Source: a virus. Taken from it: a stretch of 31,565 nt of DNA. Location of the stretch: IMG/VR virus record IMGVR_UViG_3300027791_001639, positions 1 to 31,565 of that record, one strand, 5' to 3'. This document shows, one piece after another, positions 12,347 through 19,882 of this stretch. Numbering within the stretch: position 1 is the stretch's first letter; every line of letters starts with the position of its first letter. The notes under the pieces were generated by a model that was given only the letters and a program-made list of their open reading frames with translations, ran no database searches and had not been told where the DNA came from. The position numbers and the translations under genes were made by a program.

Positions 12347-12434
12347 GGAAGATTGCCAGAGTGGTCGATCGGAACTCCCTGCTAAGGAGTTGAACCGCAA
12401 GGTTCCGTGGGTTCGAATCCCACATCTTCCTCCA
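12347..12434 (+). tRNA. tRNA-Ser (GCT)
   Basis: Type II tRNA with acceptor GGAAGAT/ATCTTCC, anticodon stem ACTCC/GGAGT, loop CTGCTAA (anticodon GCT), long variable arm, T arm GTGGGTTCGAATCCCAC and encoded TCCA. The discriminator is T rather than the usual G. It is closely related to the ACT tRNA at 9690-9779, suggesting duplication. Confidence 0.93.
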
Positions 12435-12596
12435 CTATTCTGTTTCTTGTGTTTTAAGCCACTCGAGATAAGCTGGTATCTTAGGGCATACACCTTCGTG
12501 TACATACATAGCTTCTTCAGTATACATTTTGTTGCAAGCTAAACATTCATAAATTTCATCTTCATGAATAATGCTTTGCTTGCCAGCTTGTTCCAT
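12435..12596 (-). CDS. small C2HC zinc-finger-like protein (paralogue)
   Basis: This 53-aa protein contains IYECLACNKMYTEEAMYVHEGVC, the same C-x2-C-x10-H-x4-C pattern as the protein at 2410-2586, with about half its residues identical. The start was set at 12596, where the ATG overlaps the TAA of the upstream gene (TAATG). It is again the last gene of a minus-strand late operon after a membrane protein. Its stop lies directly against the CCA end of tRNA-Ser. Function unknown. Confidence 0.8.
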   Translation of the reverse strand: MEQAGKQSIIHEDEIYECLACNKMYTEEAMYVHEGVCPKIPAYLEWLKTQETE

Positions 12597-13042
12597 TATA
12601 TCAAACCTTTGGCTTTCGCAACCCAAAAGAATCCACCCGAGAGTGCTATTAGTAAAACAATACCAACACTCAATGCAATAGTCATTGTAGACTGGTTAGC
12701 TTTAGATTGTCTAGCGTTAGCGTTCTTTCGTTTGGTAGCTTGTAATTTTATGCCCTTGTTGTATTGCTCTCTAAATTTACAGAAGTCTATGTAGCCATGT
12801 AGTCTCTGCTTGTTGAGCATGAACTTTAATGATTCTTCATTTTTCCTTAGTTGTTCCTGAGCTTGAAATGCTTCCATGACATTTCCAGTGCCAGCTTTAA
12901 CTTGTTTGTTAATTGCTTTTTCAGCACCGAAGTACTTTGATATTGCCGCTCCAGCATCAGCAATCTCTTTACCGTTGTTTATAGTCGCCTTGATTACCTT
13001 AAAGGCGGCATTGGCTACTGCGAGTTCTGCTAACATATCCAT
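12596..13042 (-). CDS. 148-aa protein with C-terminal membrane anchor
   Basis: The N-terminal part (MDMLAELAVANAAFKVIKATINNGKEIADAG) is helical and hydrophobic, residues 40-118 are charged and helical, and a membrane segment lies at about 120-142 (MTIALSVGIVLLIALSGGFFWVA). The AELA-ANAAF-VIK-xI-NG-EI start is one I associate with T4-like marine phage proteins of unknown function. AAGGAG precedes the ATG, inside the upstream gene. A virion or lysis role is possible. Confidence 0.75.
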   Translation of the reverse strand: MDMLAELAVANAAFKVIKATINNGKEIADAGAAISKYFGAEKAINKQVKAGTGNVMEAFQAQEQLRKNEESLKFMLNKQRLHGYIDFCKFREQYNKGIKLQATKRKNANARQSKANQSTMTIALSVGIVLLIALSGGFFWVAKAKGLI

Positions 13043-13212
13043 AATCTCCTTGCATAGTTTTGGTGTAGCTCGTACGGTTTTCCAGATGGTTGTACTATCA
13101 AATAGTCTTGCTCTTGGTATTCTACTTGAGGTTCAATTACGTAGCCTTGACCATGCGGTGCTTGAGTCGATGCTATATGAATTGGGTAAAGTTCTGCTGG
13201 ACTGGACCACAC
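13030..13212 (-). CDS. about 60-aa hypothetical protein, uncertain start
   Basis: The readable part (WSSPAELYPIHIASTQAPHG, then EPQVEYQEQDYLIVQPSGKPYEL) is Pro/Gln/Tyr-rich and protein-like. The only start in frame is a GTG at 13212, yet the frame stays open and protein-like further upstream (GGQLGTYTL) to a stop at 13246-13248. An ATG at 13241 in another frame ends in a TAG overlapping this GTG (TAGTG), so either a 9- to 14-codon leader is coupled to the GTG or a one-base frame change has split the N terminus. It overlaps the next gene by 13 nt. Confidence 0.6.
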   Translation of the reverse strand: MWSSPAELYPIHIASTQAPHGQGYVIEPQVEYQEQDYLIVQPSGKPYELHQNYARRLWIC

Positions 13213-13261
13213 TAGAGTGTATGTTCCAAGTTGCCCTCCATCGTACTAATGTACATGATAT

Positions 13262-13269
13262 TATTTATA
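13262..13269 (-). promoter_or_regulatory. T4-late promoter box TATAAATA, minus strand
   Basis: On the minus strand this is an exact TATAAATA, about 50 nt before the 60-aa gene. It is back to back with the sigma70-type promoter for DNA ligase. Confidence 0.6.
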
Positions 13270-13287
13270 ATAATTAGCACTAAAAGG

Positions 13288-13316
13288 TTGACAATACTAT
13301 ATAATAGTGCTATTAT
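13288..13316 (+). promoter_or_regulatory. sigma70-type promoter for DNA ligase
   Basis: TTGACA (13288-13293), 17-nt spacer, TATTAT (13311-13316). The leader of about 24 nt contains GAGAGG before the ATG. Confidence 0.8.
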
Positions 13317-13346
13317 ATAAACATAATTAAATAAAGAGAGGCGCTC

Positions 13347-14654
13347 ATGAGAACACAACCACAAGATATTATCGCAAAGTTAGAAGCAGACAATAGTAAG
13401 CTCGCTAAACAAGCAATCCTAAAAGAAGCAGTTGACGAAGGTGTTCCAGAGTTCTTTGAAGGCATTACAATGGCACTTGATCCGCTTGTAACATTTGGTG
13501 TTAAGAAAGTTCCAGAAGTAGACAGTGAATGGGACGGACAAGGACTAGATTGGAGTAACTTTAAGGTACTGGCTAATCAACTTATCAACCGTGAGCTTAC
13601 AGGCCATGCGGCACGTGATGCTATTGCACTTGCAATGAGTGTTGCTACTGCCGAACAGTGGAACGGCTTTTACAGACGCATTTTAATCAAAGACTTACGA
13701 TGCGGCATGAGCGAAAAGACTGTCAACAAAGTAGCACCTGGCACAGTGCCTGTGTTTACTTGTAGTCTTGCACACGACTCAGCTAACCACGAAAAGAAGA
13801 TGATAGGCAAAAAGCAAATTGAAGTTAAACTAGATGGTGTACGTGTACTAGCTGTATGTCGATCAGGCAAGGTAGAACTGTTTAGTCGTAACGGTAGACA
13901 ATTTCATAACTTTCCACACATTGTTGCAGAGATTGAATCAGTACTAGAACGTAAGCCTAGCCCATATGATTGTGTACTAGATGGCGAAGTAATGAGTAAA
14001 GACTTTCAAGATCTTATGAAGCAAGTACATAGAAAAGACGGCAAAGCTGCAACTGATAGTGTACTACACTTGTTTGACTTTATCCCACTAGCAGACTTCC
14101 TTAAAGGTAGTTGGGATAAGAAGCAGACGGACCGTAGTAACTATGTTAAGTACTGGGTACTAGAGAACGAAGACCTCTTAGAGCACGTTACAGCGTGTGA
14201 ATGGGAAGATGTTGACCTTAGTACTACAGAAGGCAATAAACGCTTTGTAGAGCTTAATAAGACGGCTGTAGACGGTGGTTATGAAGGTGTAATGATTAAA
14301 GACGTAGATGCACCATACGAATGCAAGCGTACACACGCCTGGTTAAAGGCAAAACCATTTATTGAAGTAACCTTGGAGGTTGTAGATGTTGAAGAAGGAA
14401 CAGGAAGAAATGAAGGACGACTCGGCGCTATTGTATGCGAGGGAGTTGACGATGGAAGAGCGGTCAAAGTTAACGTTGGTAGTGGTTTTAGTGATAGCAA
14501 CCGCGATAACTTTTGGACTCTTCGTAGCGATGTTATTGGGCAACTAGTAGAAGTACGTGCTGATGCTGTTACACAGAATCAAGACGGAACTTATAGTTTG
14601 CGTTTTCCACGCTTTAAAACATTCCGAGGCTTTGAAGCCGGCGAAAAAATTTAA
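13347..14654 (+). CDS. ATP-dependent DNA ligase (T4 gp30-like)
   Basis: This 435-aa enzyme seals nicks in DNA during phage replication and repair. The adenylated lysine is Lys161 in motif I (EVKLDGVR). The motif III glutamate is in CVLDGEVM, motif IV is GYEGVMIKD and motif V WLKAKPF, followed by an OB-fold domain ending RFPRFKTFRGFE. The helical N-terminal domain (1-140) resembles T4 ligase (487 aa), though the protein is a little shorter. It is expressed from an early-type promoter and followed by hemE after 14 nt. Confidence 0.95.
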   Translation: MRTQPQDIIAKLEADNSKLAKQAILKEAVDEGVPEFFEGITMALDPLVTFGVKKVPEVDSEWDGQGLDWSNFKVLANQLINRELTGHAARDAIALAMSVATAEQWNGFYRRILIKDLRCGMSEKTVNKVAPGTVPVFTCSLAHDSANHEKKMIGKKQIEVKLDGVRVLAVCRSGKVELFSRNGRQFHNFPHIVAEIESVLERKPSPYDCVLDGEVMSKDFQDLMKQVHRKDGKAATDSVLHLFDFIPLADFLKGSWDKKQTDRSNYVKYWVLENEDLLEHVTACEWEDVDLSTTEGNKRFVELNKTAVDGGYEGVMIKDVDAPYECKRTHAWLKAKPFIEVTLEVVDVEEGTGRNEGRLGAIVCEGVDDGRAVKVNVGSGFSDSNRDNFWTLRSDVIGQLVEVRADAVTQNQDGTYSLRFPRFKTFRGFEAGEKI

Positions 14655-14660
14655 TAAATA
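14654..14660 (+). promoter_or_regulatory. late-type promoter box (ATAAATA) for hemE
   Basis: AATAAATA overlaps the ligase stop. Predicted start is at about 14666 and the ATG is at 14669, so the leader would be about 3 nt, without a Shine-Dalgarno. Confidence 0.55.
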
Positions 14661-14668
14661 ATCTTAAT

Positions 14669-15649
14669 ATGAATGAACTTTTTAGAAACGCCCTCGAACG
14701 GGCAGAACAATCTTGTCCTCCGATTTGGATGATGAGACAAGCCGGCAGATATCAACCATCGTACATGGAAATGAAAGAACAGTTCACGTTTGAACAGATG
14801 TGTAAACTTCCGCAAGTCGCGGCAAAGGTTGCAATGCTACCAATTGATGAATTTGACTTTGATGTTGCTATTTTGTTTAGTGATATACTATACCACATAG
14901 AAGGATTAGGATTACCGTTAAAGTTTGACCCTGGTCCTAAGTTTGAATGGCATCTTACAGAAGAAAATTATAAAGATCACAGTGACATTGGTAAAGCGAT
15001 GAAACATCTTAGCTTTCAGCAATCAGCAATAAAAGCAACTAGAGAAGCATTGTCACCTAAGAAAAGTTTAGTAGGGTTTGTTGGCGGGCCTTGGACATTG
15101 CTAAACTACGCACTGGGTGAGAACAAAAATAAAGTTAGTGATGACTTTAAGTTTAAGTATCTTAAAGATGTAATTATACCATTGCTACAATCTAGTATAA
15201 GAAAACAAAAAGAAGCTGGCGCTGATGCTGTAATGGTATTTGATAGTGGACTTGCTAATATACACAAAAAATTCTTTGATGAAAAATATATACCTATGCT
15301 AAAATTAATAGCTGATATTGGAAACACCGCCTATTATGCTCGAACACTTCCTTACAACAGTTTGAATAAAGTTATTGACATTGGATTTGCAGGTGTTGGT
15401 ATTGACAGTACTGTTGATCTTAACAAAACTCTTAAAAAAGTAGAACACGGATTTGTACAAGGTAACTTTGATGAAACGTTATTACTACAAACTTCAGAAA
15501 CAATTTTGAAATACGAAATACAAAAATGGCTAGACACTATTGATGACCCACGAGGGTGGGTCTGTGGATTAGGTCATGGTATTATAAAAGAAACCCCCAC
15601 AAGAAATGTTAAACTGTTTGTTGATATGGTTCGCAAACATTTTTCTTGA
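14669..15649 (+). CDS. hemE: uroporphyrinogen decarboxylase
   Basis: This 326-aa enzyme should convert uroporphyrinogen III to coproporphyrinogen III, the committed step toward heme. Active-site features are intact: Arg23 and Arg27 (PIWMMRQAGRYQPSY), Asp72 (LFSDIL), the GFVGGPWTL loop, Tyr147 (LLNYALG), VFDSGLANI, and His303 near the C terminus (GLGHGI). The protein is about 25 residues shorter than the E. coli enzyme, mostly at the N terminus and loops. It lies between phage genes and no other heme gene is in the window, so it would reinforce a host pathway. The near-leaderless start follows a late box. A phage hemE is rarely, if ever, described. Confidence 0.93.
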   Translation: MNELFRNALERAEQSCPPIWMMRQAGRYQPSYMEMKEQFTFEQMCKLPQVAAKVAMLPIDEFDFDVAILFSDILYHIEGLGLPLKFDPGPKFEWHLTEENYKDHSDIGKAMKHLSFQQSAIKATREALSPKKSLVGFVGGPWTLLNYALGENKNKVSDDFKFKYLKDVIIPLLQSSIRKQKEAGADAVMVFDSGLANIHKKFFDEKYIPMLKLIADIGNTAYYARTLPYNSLNKVIDIGFAGVGIDSTVDLNKTLKKVEHGFVQGNFDETLLLQTSETILKYEIQKWLDTIDDPRGWVCGLGHGIIKETPTRNVKLFVDMVRKHFS

Positions 15650-15674
15650 CATTATACAACTTAGACTATATACT
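15646..15674 (+). promoter_or_regulatory. sigma70-type promoter for the 434-aa gene
   Basis: TTGACA (15646-15651) overlaps the hemE stop; a 17-nt spacer precedes TATACT (15669-15674). An AGGAG lies before ATG 15704. Confidence 0.78.
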
Positions 15675-15703
15675 ACAAATATAACAGTTAGGAGATTTAT
15701 GAT

Positions 15704-17008
15704 ATGGCAACTGCAAAATCAATCGCAAAGAAGCCCAAGAAGAAAGTTGTACGAGGAGCGCCACGTATTAAGCGTGGTAATAAACTTACTGAACCTAGTT
15801 GGGAAGGTTGGGAAGAATGGACTGGTGAAGAATACCATAGAGCCAATCAAAATGCCCGTGCATGGTATTATGAAAATTATAAACCAGCAGATTTATATCC
15901 AGCTGTAGAGGCTTGGATGACACAGAATGGTTATACTAAAGAACAAGTACAGCAAGTAAAAGCCGCACCAACACATGCACTAAGCATTACAGGTGGAATT
16001 ACTGCTAAACTACTAATGAACGGCATGCCTGATTACAATGAAAAGCATGACGAGTTTTGGCAGAGCCTAGCAGGCACAATGGGTACAATGGCTCCTGCAA
16101 CAAATTTTCTTAAAAAGCGTGTTAATGAAGCAATAGACCAGGGTGCTTCTATAGTTACGCAGAAGAAACAAGAAGAAGTAGAAAAGGCTAATGTATATAC
16201 TCCTACTATACAAGAGCGAATTAGAGATCAAGCATACGAGCAATCAGGAGATATAGACGAATGGTTGGAAGGCTGGATAACAGACCCAAAGTCATTTGAC
16301 CCTAAAGGGTTTAACTTTAAGACACACTTTCAAAAGACAGGTGTATCACAAGCACATGCACGTAAATTAAAAACTTTTTATGTAGATGCCCTTACTGACT
16401 TCGACGATTTAGAACGTTACCCTACAGCAGGGCAACTCAACAAAATGAGTGAACGTGATGCAGATATGTGGGTACAACTTAAAGAAGGCTATACACATAT
16501 TAAAAAAGCTGATATAAAAAACTATAGAATTGCTATCAATGAGTTACTTACAGCAATAGACTTTGTTATTGAAAGTGCAAAAGCAACACGTAAGCCACGT
16601 AAAGCTAAAGTTTACAGTGCAGATAAAATAGTAGCAAAGTTGAAATATTTAAAAGTAGATGACAAATATAAACTTGCAAGTGTTAGTCCTACTGATGTTG
16701 TAGGAGCCAGCGAGCTTTGGGTGTTTAATACTAAGACACGTAAACTAGGCAAGTATGTTGCAAAGAACATTGATCCAAAAGGTATGGGTAGAGAAGGTAG
16801 CGGACTTAGTGTAAAAGGCACTACTATCATAGGATTTGATGAAAAACTAAGTATACAGAAAACACTACGTAAGCCAGATGAACAGTTAAAAGAATTTAAA
16901 TCAGCAGGTAAAGTAAAATTACGTACATTACTTGAGGACATAAAAACAACTGACACAAAACTTAATGGTAGATCTAACTTGGAAACAGTATTACTCAAGG
17001 TTATTTGA
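15704..17008 (+). CDS. 434-aa basic conserved phage protein
   Basis: The protein starts with a strongly basic tail (KKPKKKVVRGAPRIKRG), followed by a Trp-rich segment (WEGWEEWTGEEYHRANQNARAWYY). A middle helical region has many Lys/Arg/Glu, and the C-terminal third is probably beta-rich. No enzyme motif is visible. The basic, nucleoid-protein-like N terminus suggests DNA binding or DNA packaging in the virion, but this is inference. AGGAG precedes the ATG; an out-of-frame ATG at 15699 is ignored. Confidence 0.7.
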   Translation: MATAKSIAKKPKKKVVRGAPRIKRGNKLTEPSWEGWEEWTGEEYHRANQNARAWYYENYKPADLYPAVEAWMTQNGYTKEQVQQVKAAPTHALSITGGITAKLLMNGMPDYNEKHDEFWQSLAGTMGTMAPATNFLKKRVNEAIDQGASIVTQKKQEEVEKANVYTPTIQERIRDQAYEQSGDIDEWLEGWITDPKSFDPKGFNFKTHFQKTGVSQAHARKLKTFYVDALTDFDDLERYPTAGQLNKMSERDADMWVQLKEGYTHIKKADIKNYRIAINELLTAIDFVIESAKATRKPRKAKVYSADKIVAKLKYLKVDDKYKLASVSPTDVVGASELWVFNTKTRKLGKYVAKNIDPKGMGREGSGLSVKGTTIIGFDEKLSIQKTLRKPDEQLKEFKSAGKVKLRTLLEDIKTTDTKLNGRSNLETVLLKVI

Positions 17009-17014
17009 TAAATA
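17008..17014 (+). promoter_or_regulatory. late-type promoter box (ATAAATA) for the fibre gene
   Basis: GATAAATA overlaps the preceding stop codon. The predicted transcription start is 17020, exactly the A of the ATG, so the message should be leaderless. Confidence 0.58.
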
Positions 17015-17019
17015 ATTGT

Positions 17020-17862
17020 ATGAGCAATATGAACCTAAAATTAGAACAAATGCGTGATGGTCTAAGTGCTGTGTCTACAGCAATACAAGCCATTGCTGAT
17101 GAAAATCCTAAAATCTCTGGCAATATTGAGATGAAAGCCGTAAGTGGTAGCGTAAGCAACACTGGAATGATATGGACCGGCGAAGGCAACACACGGCAAT
17201 TAACACAACAACAAGATAGATTATACAGTAGTAATAGTATAGACATTTCTGTAGATAATAACTACAGAATAAACAATCGAAGTGTGTTAACTAGCACAAC
17301 ATTAGGCTCAGATGTAAGACAAAGTTCTTTAACTACTGTAGGTATATTACAAAACGTATCAACAGAAGGCAGTATTAATATAGATAACTTTGTATTCTAT
17401 GACGAAGTTAACAATAGATTAGGTGTTGGGATAGAAGCTCCTAATGGTGCATTTAGTGTTGGTTCAATTGAACACGAATTTGTAGTAGATAATGACGAAG
17501 TAGGTAAATTCAAATTAGGTTCATGGACCACAAGTGAATTAACTATTATCACTGACGATACAGCTAGAATACACATAAGCGAAACTGGACGTATTACATT
17601 ACATGATAAAGTAGGTGTAAGCGGCAAGTTAGGCATAAACGTAAAAAATGTAAGTTCAGATGTAGATCTTGACATAGCAGGACCAATGCGTTTTAATGGT
17701 AAGAAGATGGAAAATGGTATAGAAGCACCACTTGACGGTTCTTACAAACTAGGTGATATTGTTTGGAATACTGTGCCACGTCCTACAGGATATATAGGCT
17801 GGGTATGTGTACGTGAAGGTACTCCTGGCGAATGGTCACCGTTCGGCCTAATACAGGCATAA
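17020..17862 (+). CDS. tail-fibre-like structural protein
   Basis: This 280-aa protein has a short helical start (MSNMNLKLEQMRDGLSAVSTAIQ), then long beta-rich stretches with N/D/G/S/T turns. LGVGIEAPNGAFSVGS and KLGINVKNVSSDVDLDIAGPMRFNGKKM are typical of phage fibre shafts. The end GDIVWNTVPRPTGYIGWVCVREGTPGEWSPFG is a tip motif common in marine myovirus structural proteins. It likely forms a trimeric fibre or adhesin. ATG 17020 was preferred to a TTG at 17005 because the late box lies between them. Confidence 0.78.
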   Translation: MSNMNLKLEQMRDGLSAVSTAIQAIADENPKISGNIEMKAVSGSVSNTGMIWTGEGNTRQLTQQQDRLYSSNSIDISVDNNYRINNRSVLTSTTLGSDVRQSSLTTVGILQNVSTEGSINIDNFVFYDEVNNRLGVGIEAPNGAFSVGSIEHEFVVDNDEVGKFKLGSWTTSELTIITDDTARIHISETGRITLHDKVGVSGKLGINVKNVSSDVDLDIAGPMRFNGKKMENGIEAPLDGSYKLGDIVWNTVPRPTGYIGWVCVREGTPGEWSPFGLIQA

Positions 17863-17893
17863 TAGCCACACTTAATAAATTTCCAAAACGGAT

Positions 17894-17899
17894 TAAATA
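17894..17899 (+). promoter_or_regulatory. late-type promoter box (TTAAATA)
   Basis: GATTAAATACTTTC precedes the 111-aa membrane protein gene. The predicted start of about 17905 gives a 33-nt leader that contains GAGGGAG. A second AATAAATT lies at 17872-17879. Confidence 0.4.
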
Positions 17900-17937
17900 C
17901 TTTCGCATCGGTATAGATGATGAGGGAGAAAACACGA

Positions 17938-18273
17938 ATGAACGAAACAAATAATAAGGCAAATGTAGACAAAATAGAGGCTCAGGTTGAACGCTGGGAT
18001 ACGTTCGCACGATTGGTGCCAACAGTATTTCTAGTAATCAATATAATTCTAACAGTAACAGGCATAATAGATTTTGAACAAGCATTTTGGGCAGGACTAG
18101 CACTTTTTGCTGTAACAGCAGTAACGTGGTGGTTCTGGACTATATACACTATAAAACACTTAATTAAAACACTTAATAGAGCATCTAAAAACTTAGCCGA
18201 GGTACGTCGAGAGTTTAGAGACGTATCGAAGGATCTGGCGGATCTAAGGGAAAATAATAATGATGAAACATAA
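17938..18273 (+). CDS. 111-aa membrane protein with two helices and coiled coil
   Basis: After a short polar start there are two membrane segments at about 27-45 (LVPTVFLVINIILTVTGII) and 50-72 (AFWAGLALFAVTAVTWWFWTIYTI), then a charged coiled coil to the end (RASKNLAEVRREFRDVSKDLADLREN). ATG 17938 follows GAGGGAG; a tandem ATG at 17917 gives a longer form. I associate this layout with conserved T4-like marine phage membrane proteins. Its end overlaps the next gene by 14 nt. Confidence 0.7.
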   Translation: MNETNNKANVDKIEAQVERWDTFARLVPTVFLVINIILTVTGIIDFEQAFWAGLALFAVTAVTWWFWTIYTIKHLIKTLNRASKNLAEVRREFRDVSKDLADLRENNNDET

Positions 18274-18739
18274 AAAATACATAATAATAAAAGCAGCCAC
18301 TAATATTATTAGCGGGTTAAGTATGGTTACACTTATTGTACTAGGTATAACATATTTAGGATTTACTAATGCATTTGTATTTAACAATGCAGGTATTGCA
18401 GTAACAAACAATCCAGTAAGTGGTGGGCAGATTAACTTTATTCTAGAGGGCAGTCGACGTCACGAATGTACACTATCAGGAGTATACTCAAATGCATATG
18501 ATAACGCTACTGGTGAAAAATTTGAATTAGACTTTGCTAGAAAAATATATATAAGATCAAATGATTATCTTGGCTCAGACACAGGAGCAGTTGATCATCA
18601 ATGGGCAATGCCTGTACCAGATAACATGCCACCGGGTGTATATGAAGTAAAGCTATACAGTGAGTTTGATTGCGTATACTTACTTTTCAAACAACACAAA
18701 AGCCAAATGTTTGATAACATCTCACTCATCATAGAGTAA
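18260..18739 (+). CDS. 159-aa membrane-anchored exported protein
   Basis: One N-terminal membrane segment (about 9-38, ending TYLGFTNAFVF) is followed by an extracytoplasmic beta-rich domain of about 115 residues with two cysteines (HECTLSG and EFDCVYL) that could form a disulfide. The segment is long enough to serve as an uncleaved signal anchor. The start overlaps the coiled-coil membrane gene, so the two may act together in the envelope. Function unknown. Confidence 0.7.
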   Translation: MMKHKKYIIIKAATNIISGLSMVTLIVLGITYLGFTNAFVFNNAGIAVTNNPVSGGQINFILEGSRRHECTLSGVYSNAYDNATGEKFELDFARKIYIRSNDYLGSDTGAVDHQWAMPVPDNMPPGVYEVKLYSEFDCVYLLFKQHKSQMFDNISLIIE

Positions 18740-18742
18740 ATA
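18737..18742 (+). promoter_or_regulatory. late-type promoter box (TAAATA) for the DUF115-like gene
   Basis: GTAAATACTTACATG: the box overlaps the stop of the preceding gene and the predicted transcription start is 18748, the A of the ATG. No Shine-Dalgarno is present. Confidence 0.5.
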
Positions 18743-18747
18743 CTTAC

Positions 18748-19326
18748 ATGCTAGTTATAGGTAATGGTGAAAGCCGAAAAGGCGTTGACCTTAATACATA
18801 TTATGGTAAAAAAATAGGGTGTAATGCAATACATCGAGACTATCAAGTTGACCATCTAATATGCGTTGATCGCCGTATGGTAGAGGAAGCAGTCAATTCA
18901 GATGTAAATGAAACAGCAATAGTCTATACTAGACATGACTGGATTGATACTTACAAGAAAACTCAAAAAGTTAGAACAGTTCCTTCATTACCCTACAAAG
19001 GCACAGAAAGATGGGACGAACCCTTTCAATGGGGGAGCGGTCCGTATGCTGTACTATTAGGTGCAACACTTTCTACAGAAGTTAAAATGATAGGGTTTGA
19101 CTTATTCAGCGAAACTACTTCTGTAAATAACATATATAAAGATACTAATGGTTATAACGAAAGTACAAAGAACGCTGTTGATCCTAGATATTGGATACAC
19201 CAAATAGGAATGGTATTTGAGTGTTTTCCTAAAACACAATTTAAAATACTAAACAAACATAAATGGTCGTTACCAAAACGTTGGAATTTTGATAATGTTT
19301 CACTTGACACACTAAATATTTTATAG
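18748..19326 (+). CDS. DUF115/GT42-like Rossmann protein
   Basis: This 192-aa protein opens with the nucleotide-binding-type loop LVIGNGESR. It then shows IGCNAIHRDYQVDHLICVDRRM and, around 95-120, WGSGPYAVLLGATLSTEVKMIGFDLF. This layout matches DUF115 (MptE-like) and the related GT42 sialyltransferase folds, in which an S-G-x-x-A helix precedes the G-x-D-L strand. A glycan-transfer or sugar-nucleotide role is possible. A glycosyltransferase gene lies 550 nt downstream. The 3' end carries the -35 of the next promoter. Confidence 0.6.
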   Translation: MLVIGNGESRKGVDLNTYYGKKIGCNAIHRDYQVDHLICVDRRMVEEAVNSDVNETAIVYTRHDWIDTYKKTQKVRTVPSLPYKGTERWDEPFQWGSGPYAVLLGATLSTEVKMIGFDLFSETTSVNNIYKDTNGYNESTKNAVDPRYWIHQIGMVFECFPKTQFKILNKHKWSLPKRWNFDNVSLDTLNIL

Positions 19327-19332
19327 TATAAT
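19304..19332 (+). promoter_or_regulatory. sigma70-type promoter for the QueD/PTPS-like operon
   Basis: TTGACA (19304-19309), 17-nt spacer, TATAAT (19327-19332). The predicted start at about 19339 gives a 64-nt leader, the longest in the window for this promoter class. Confidence 0.83.
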
Positions 19333-19343
19333 AAGTACAACAC

Positions 19344-19386
19344 AGAGGACTTCCGCGTCGACCCTCTTTAAATACTCCGCCGTTTA
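19344..19386 (+). promoter_or_regulatory. structured leader, possible preQ1-I-like riboswitch
   Basis: AGAGG (19344-19348) pairs with CCTCT (19363-19367) around a 14-nt loop. The loop contains TTC and ends in GAC before the CCTCT, and the tail TTAAATACTCCGCC could pair its CGC with GCG in the loop. This resembles the H-type pseudoknot of preQ1-I riboswitches (GAGG-TTC...ACCCTCT, A-rich tail). The loop is 2 nt longer and the tail less A-rich than usual, so this is tentative. Its position before a queuosine-pathway-like gene is what makes it interesting. Confidence 0.28.
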
Positions 19387-19402
19387 ATATAGGAGAATAC
19401 AC

Positions 19403-19882
19403 ATGGCTTATTTTAGCACTAAAACATACGGACACAACATCGGACTATCAGCGGTGTTCCGTCAACCTAATGCAGATCATTCACACTGTCATCTGCTACA
19501 TGGTTATAGTTTACAATTTAAATTTACATTTGGTTGTACAGACTTAGACAACAAGAACTGGGCAGTAGACTTTGGCGGACTAAAGCCTTTGAAGGCTTGG
19601 TTAGAAGATCACTTTGATCACAAACTTTGTATTGACAAAGATGATCCTATGAAAGATGATTTGTTGTTGCTTGAATCAAAAGGACTTGCAGAGATAAGAC
19701 AGTTCGATGGTGTTGGTGCAGAGAAGTTTGCAGAACATGCATGGCGCTTTGCAGATAAACTTGTGCGTGAAGCAACTGATAATCGTTGCTGGTGCGAATC
19801 GGCAGAATGTGCAGAGCATGGATCAAATAGTGCAATCTATACACCATTCACAGTGCAGAGAATGTCGCACATAGATGGCTAA
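19403..19882 (+). CDS. 6-pyruvoyltetrahydropterin synthase / QueD-like protein
   Basis: This 159-aa protein belongs to the PTPS/QueD family, which acts on dihydroneopterin triphosphate on the way to 7-deazaguanines (queuosine) or pterins. It shows HCHLLHGYSLQFKFTF (28-43) with Cys29 in the catalytic position, then VDFGGLKPLKAWLEDHFDHKL. The usual zinc-binding HGH is HGY here (Tyr35), and the first ligand, His in the AAHR block, appears as Val18 (SAVFR). The insert RCWCESAECAEH near the C terminus adds cysteines. Reaction and metal binding are therefore uncertain. AGGAG precedes the ATG; the gene overlaps the next by 8 nt. Confidence 0.8.
   Translation: MAYFSTKTYGHNIGLSAVFRQPNADHSHCHLLHGYSLQFKFTFGCTDLDNKNWAVDFGGLKPLKAWLEDHFDHKLCIDKDDPMKDDLLLLESKGLAEIRQFDGVGAEKFAEHAWRFADKLVREATDNRCWCESAECAEHGSNSAIYTPFTVQRMSHIDG

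Noticed and set aside
12186-12434. tRNA cluster as an integration (att) site
   Set aside because: All tRNAs are complete with CCA, there is no integrase and no repeated tRNA fragment; they are ordinary phage tRNA genes.
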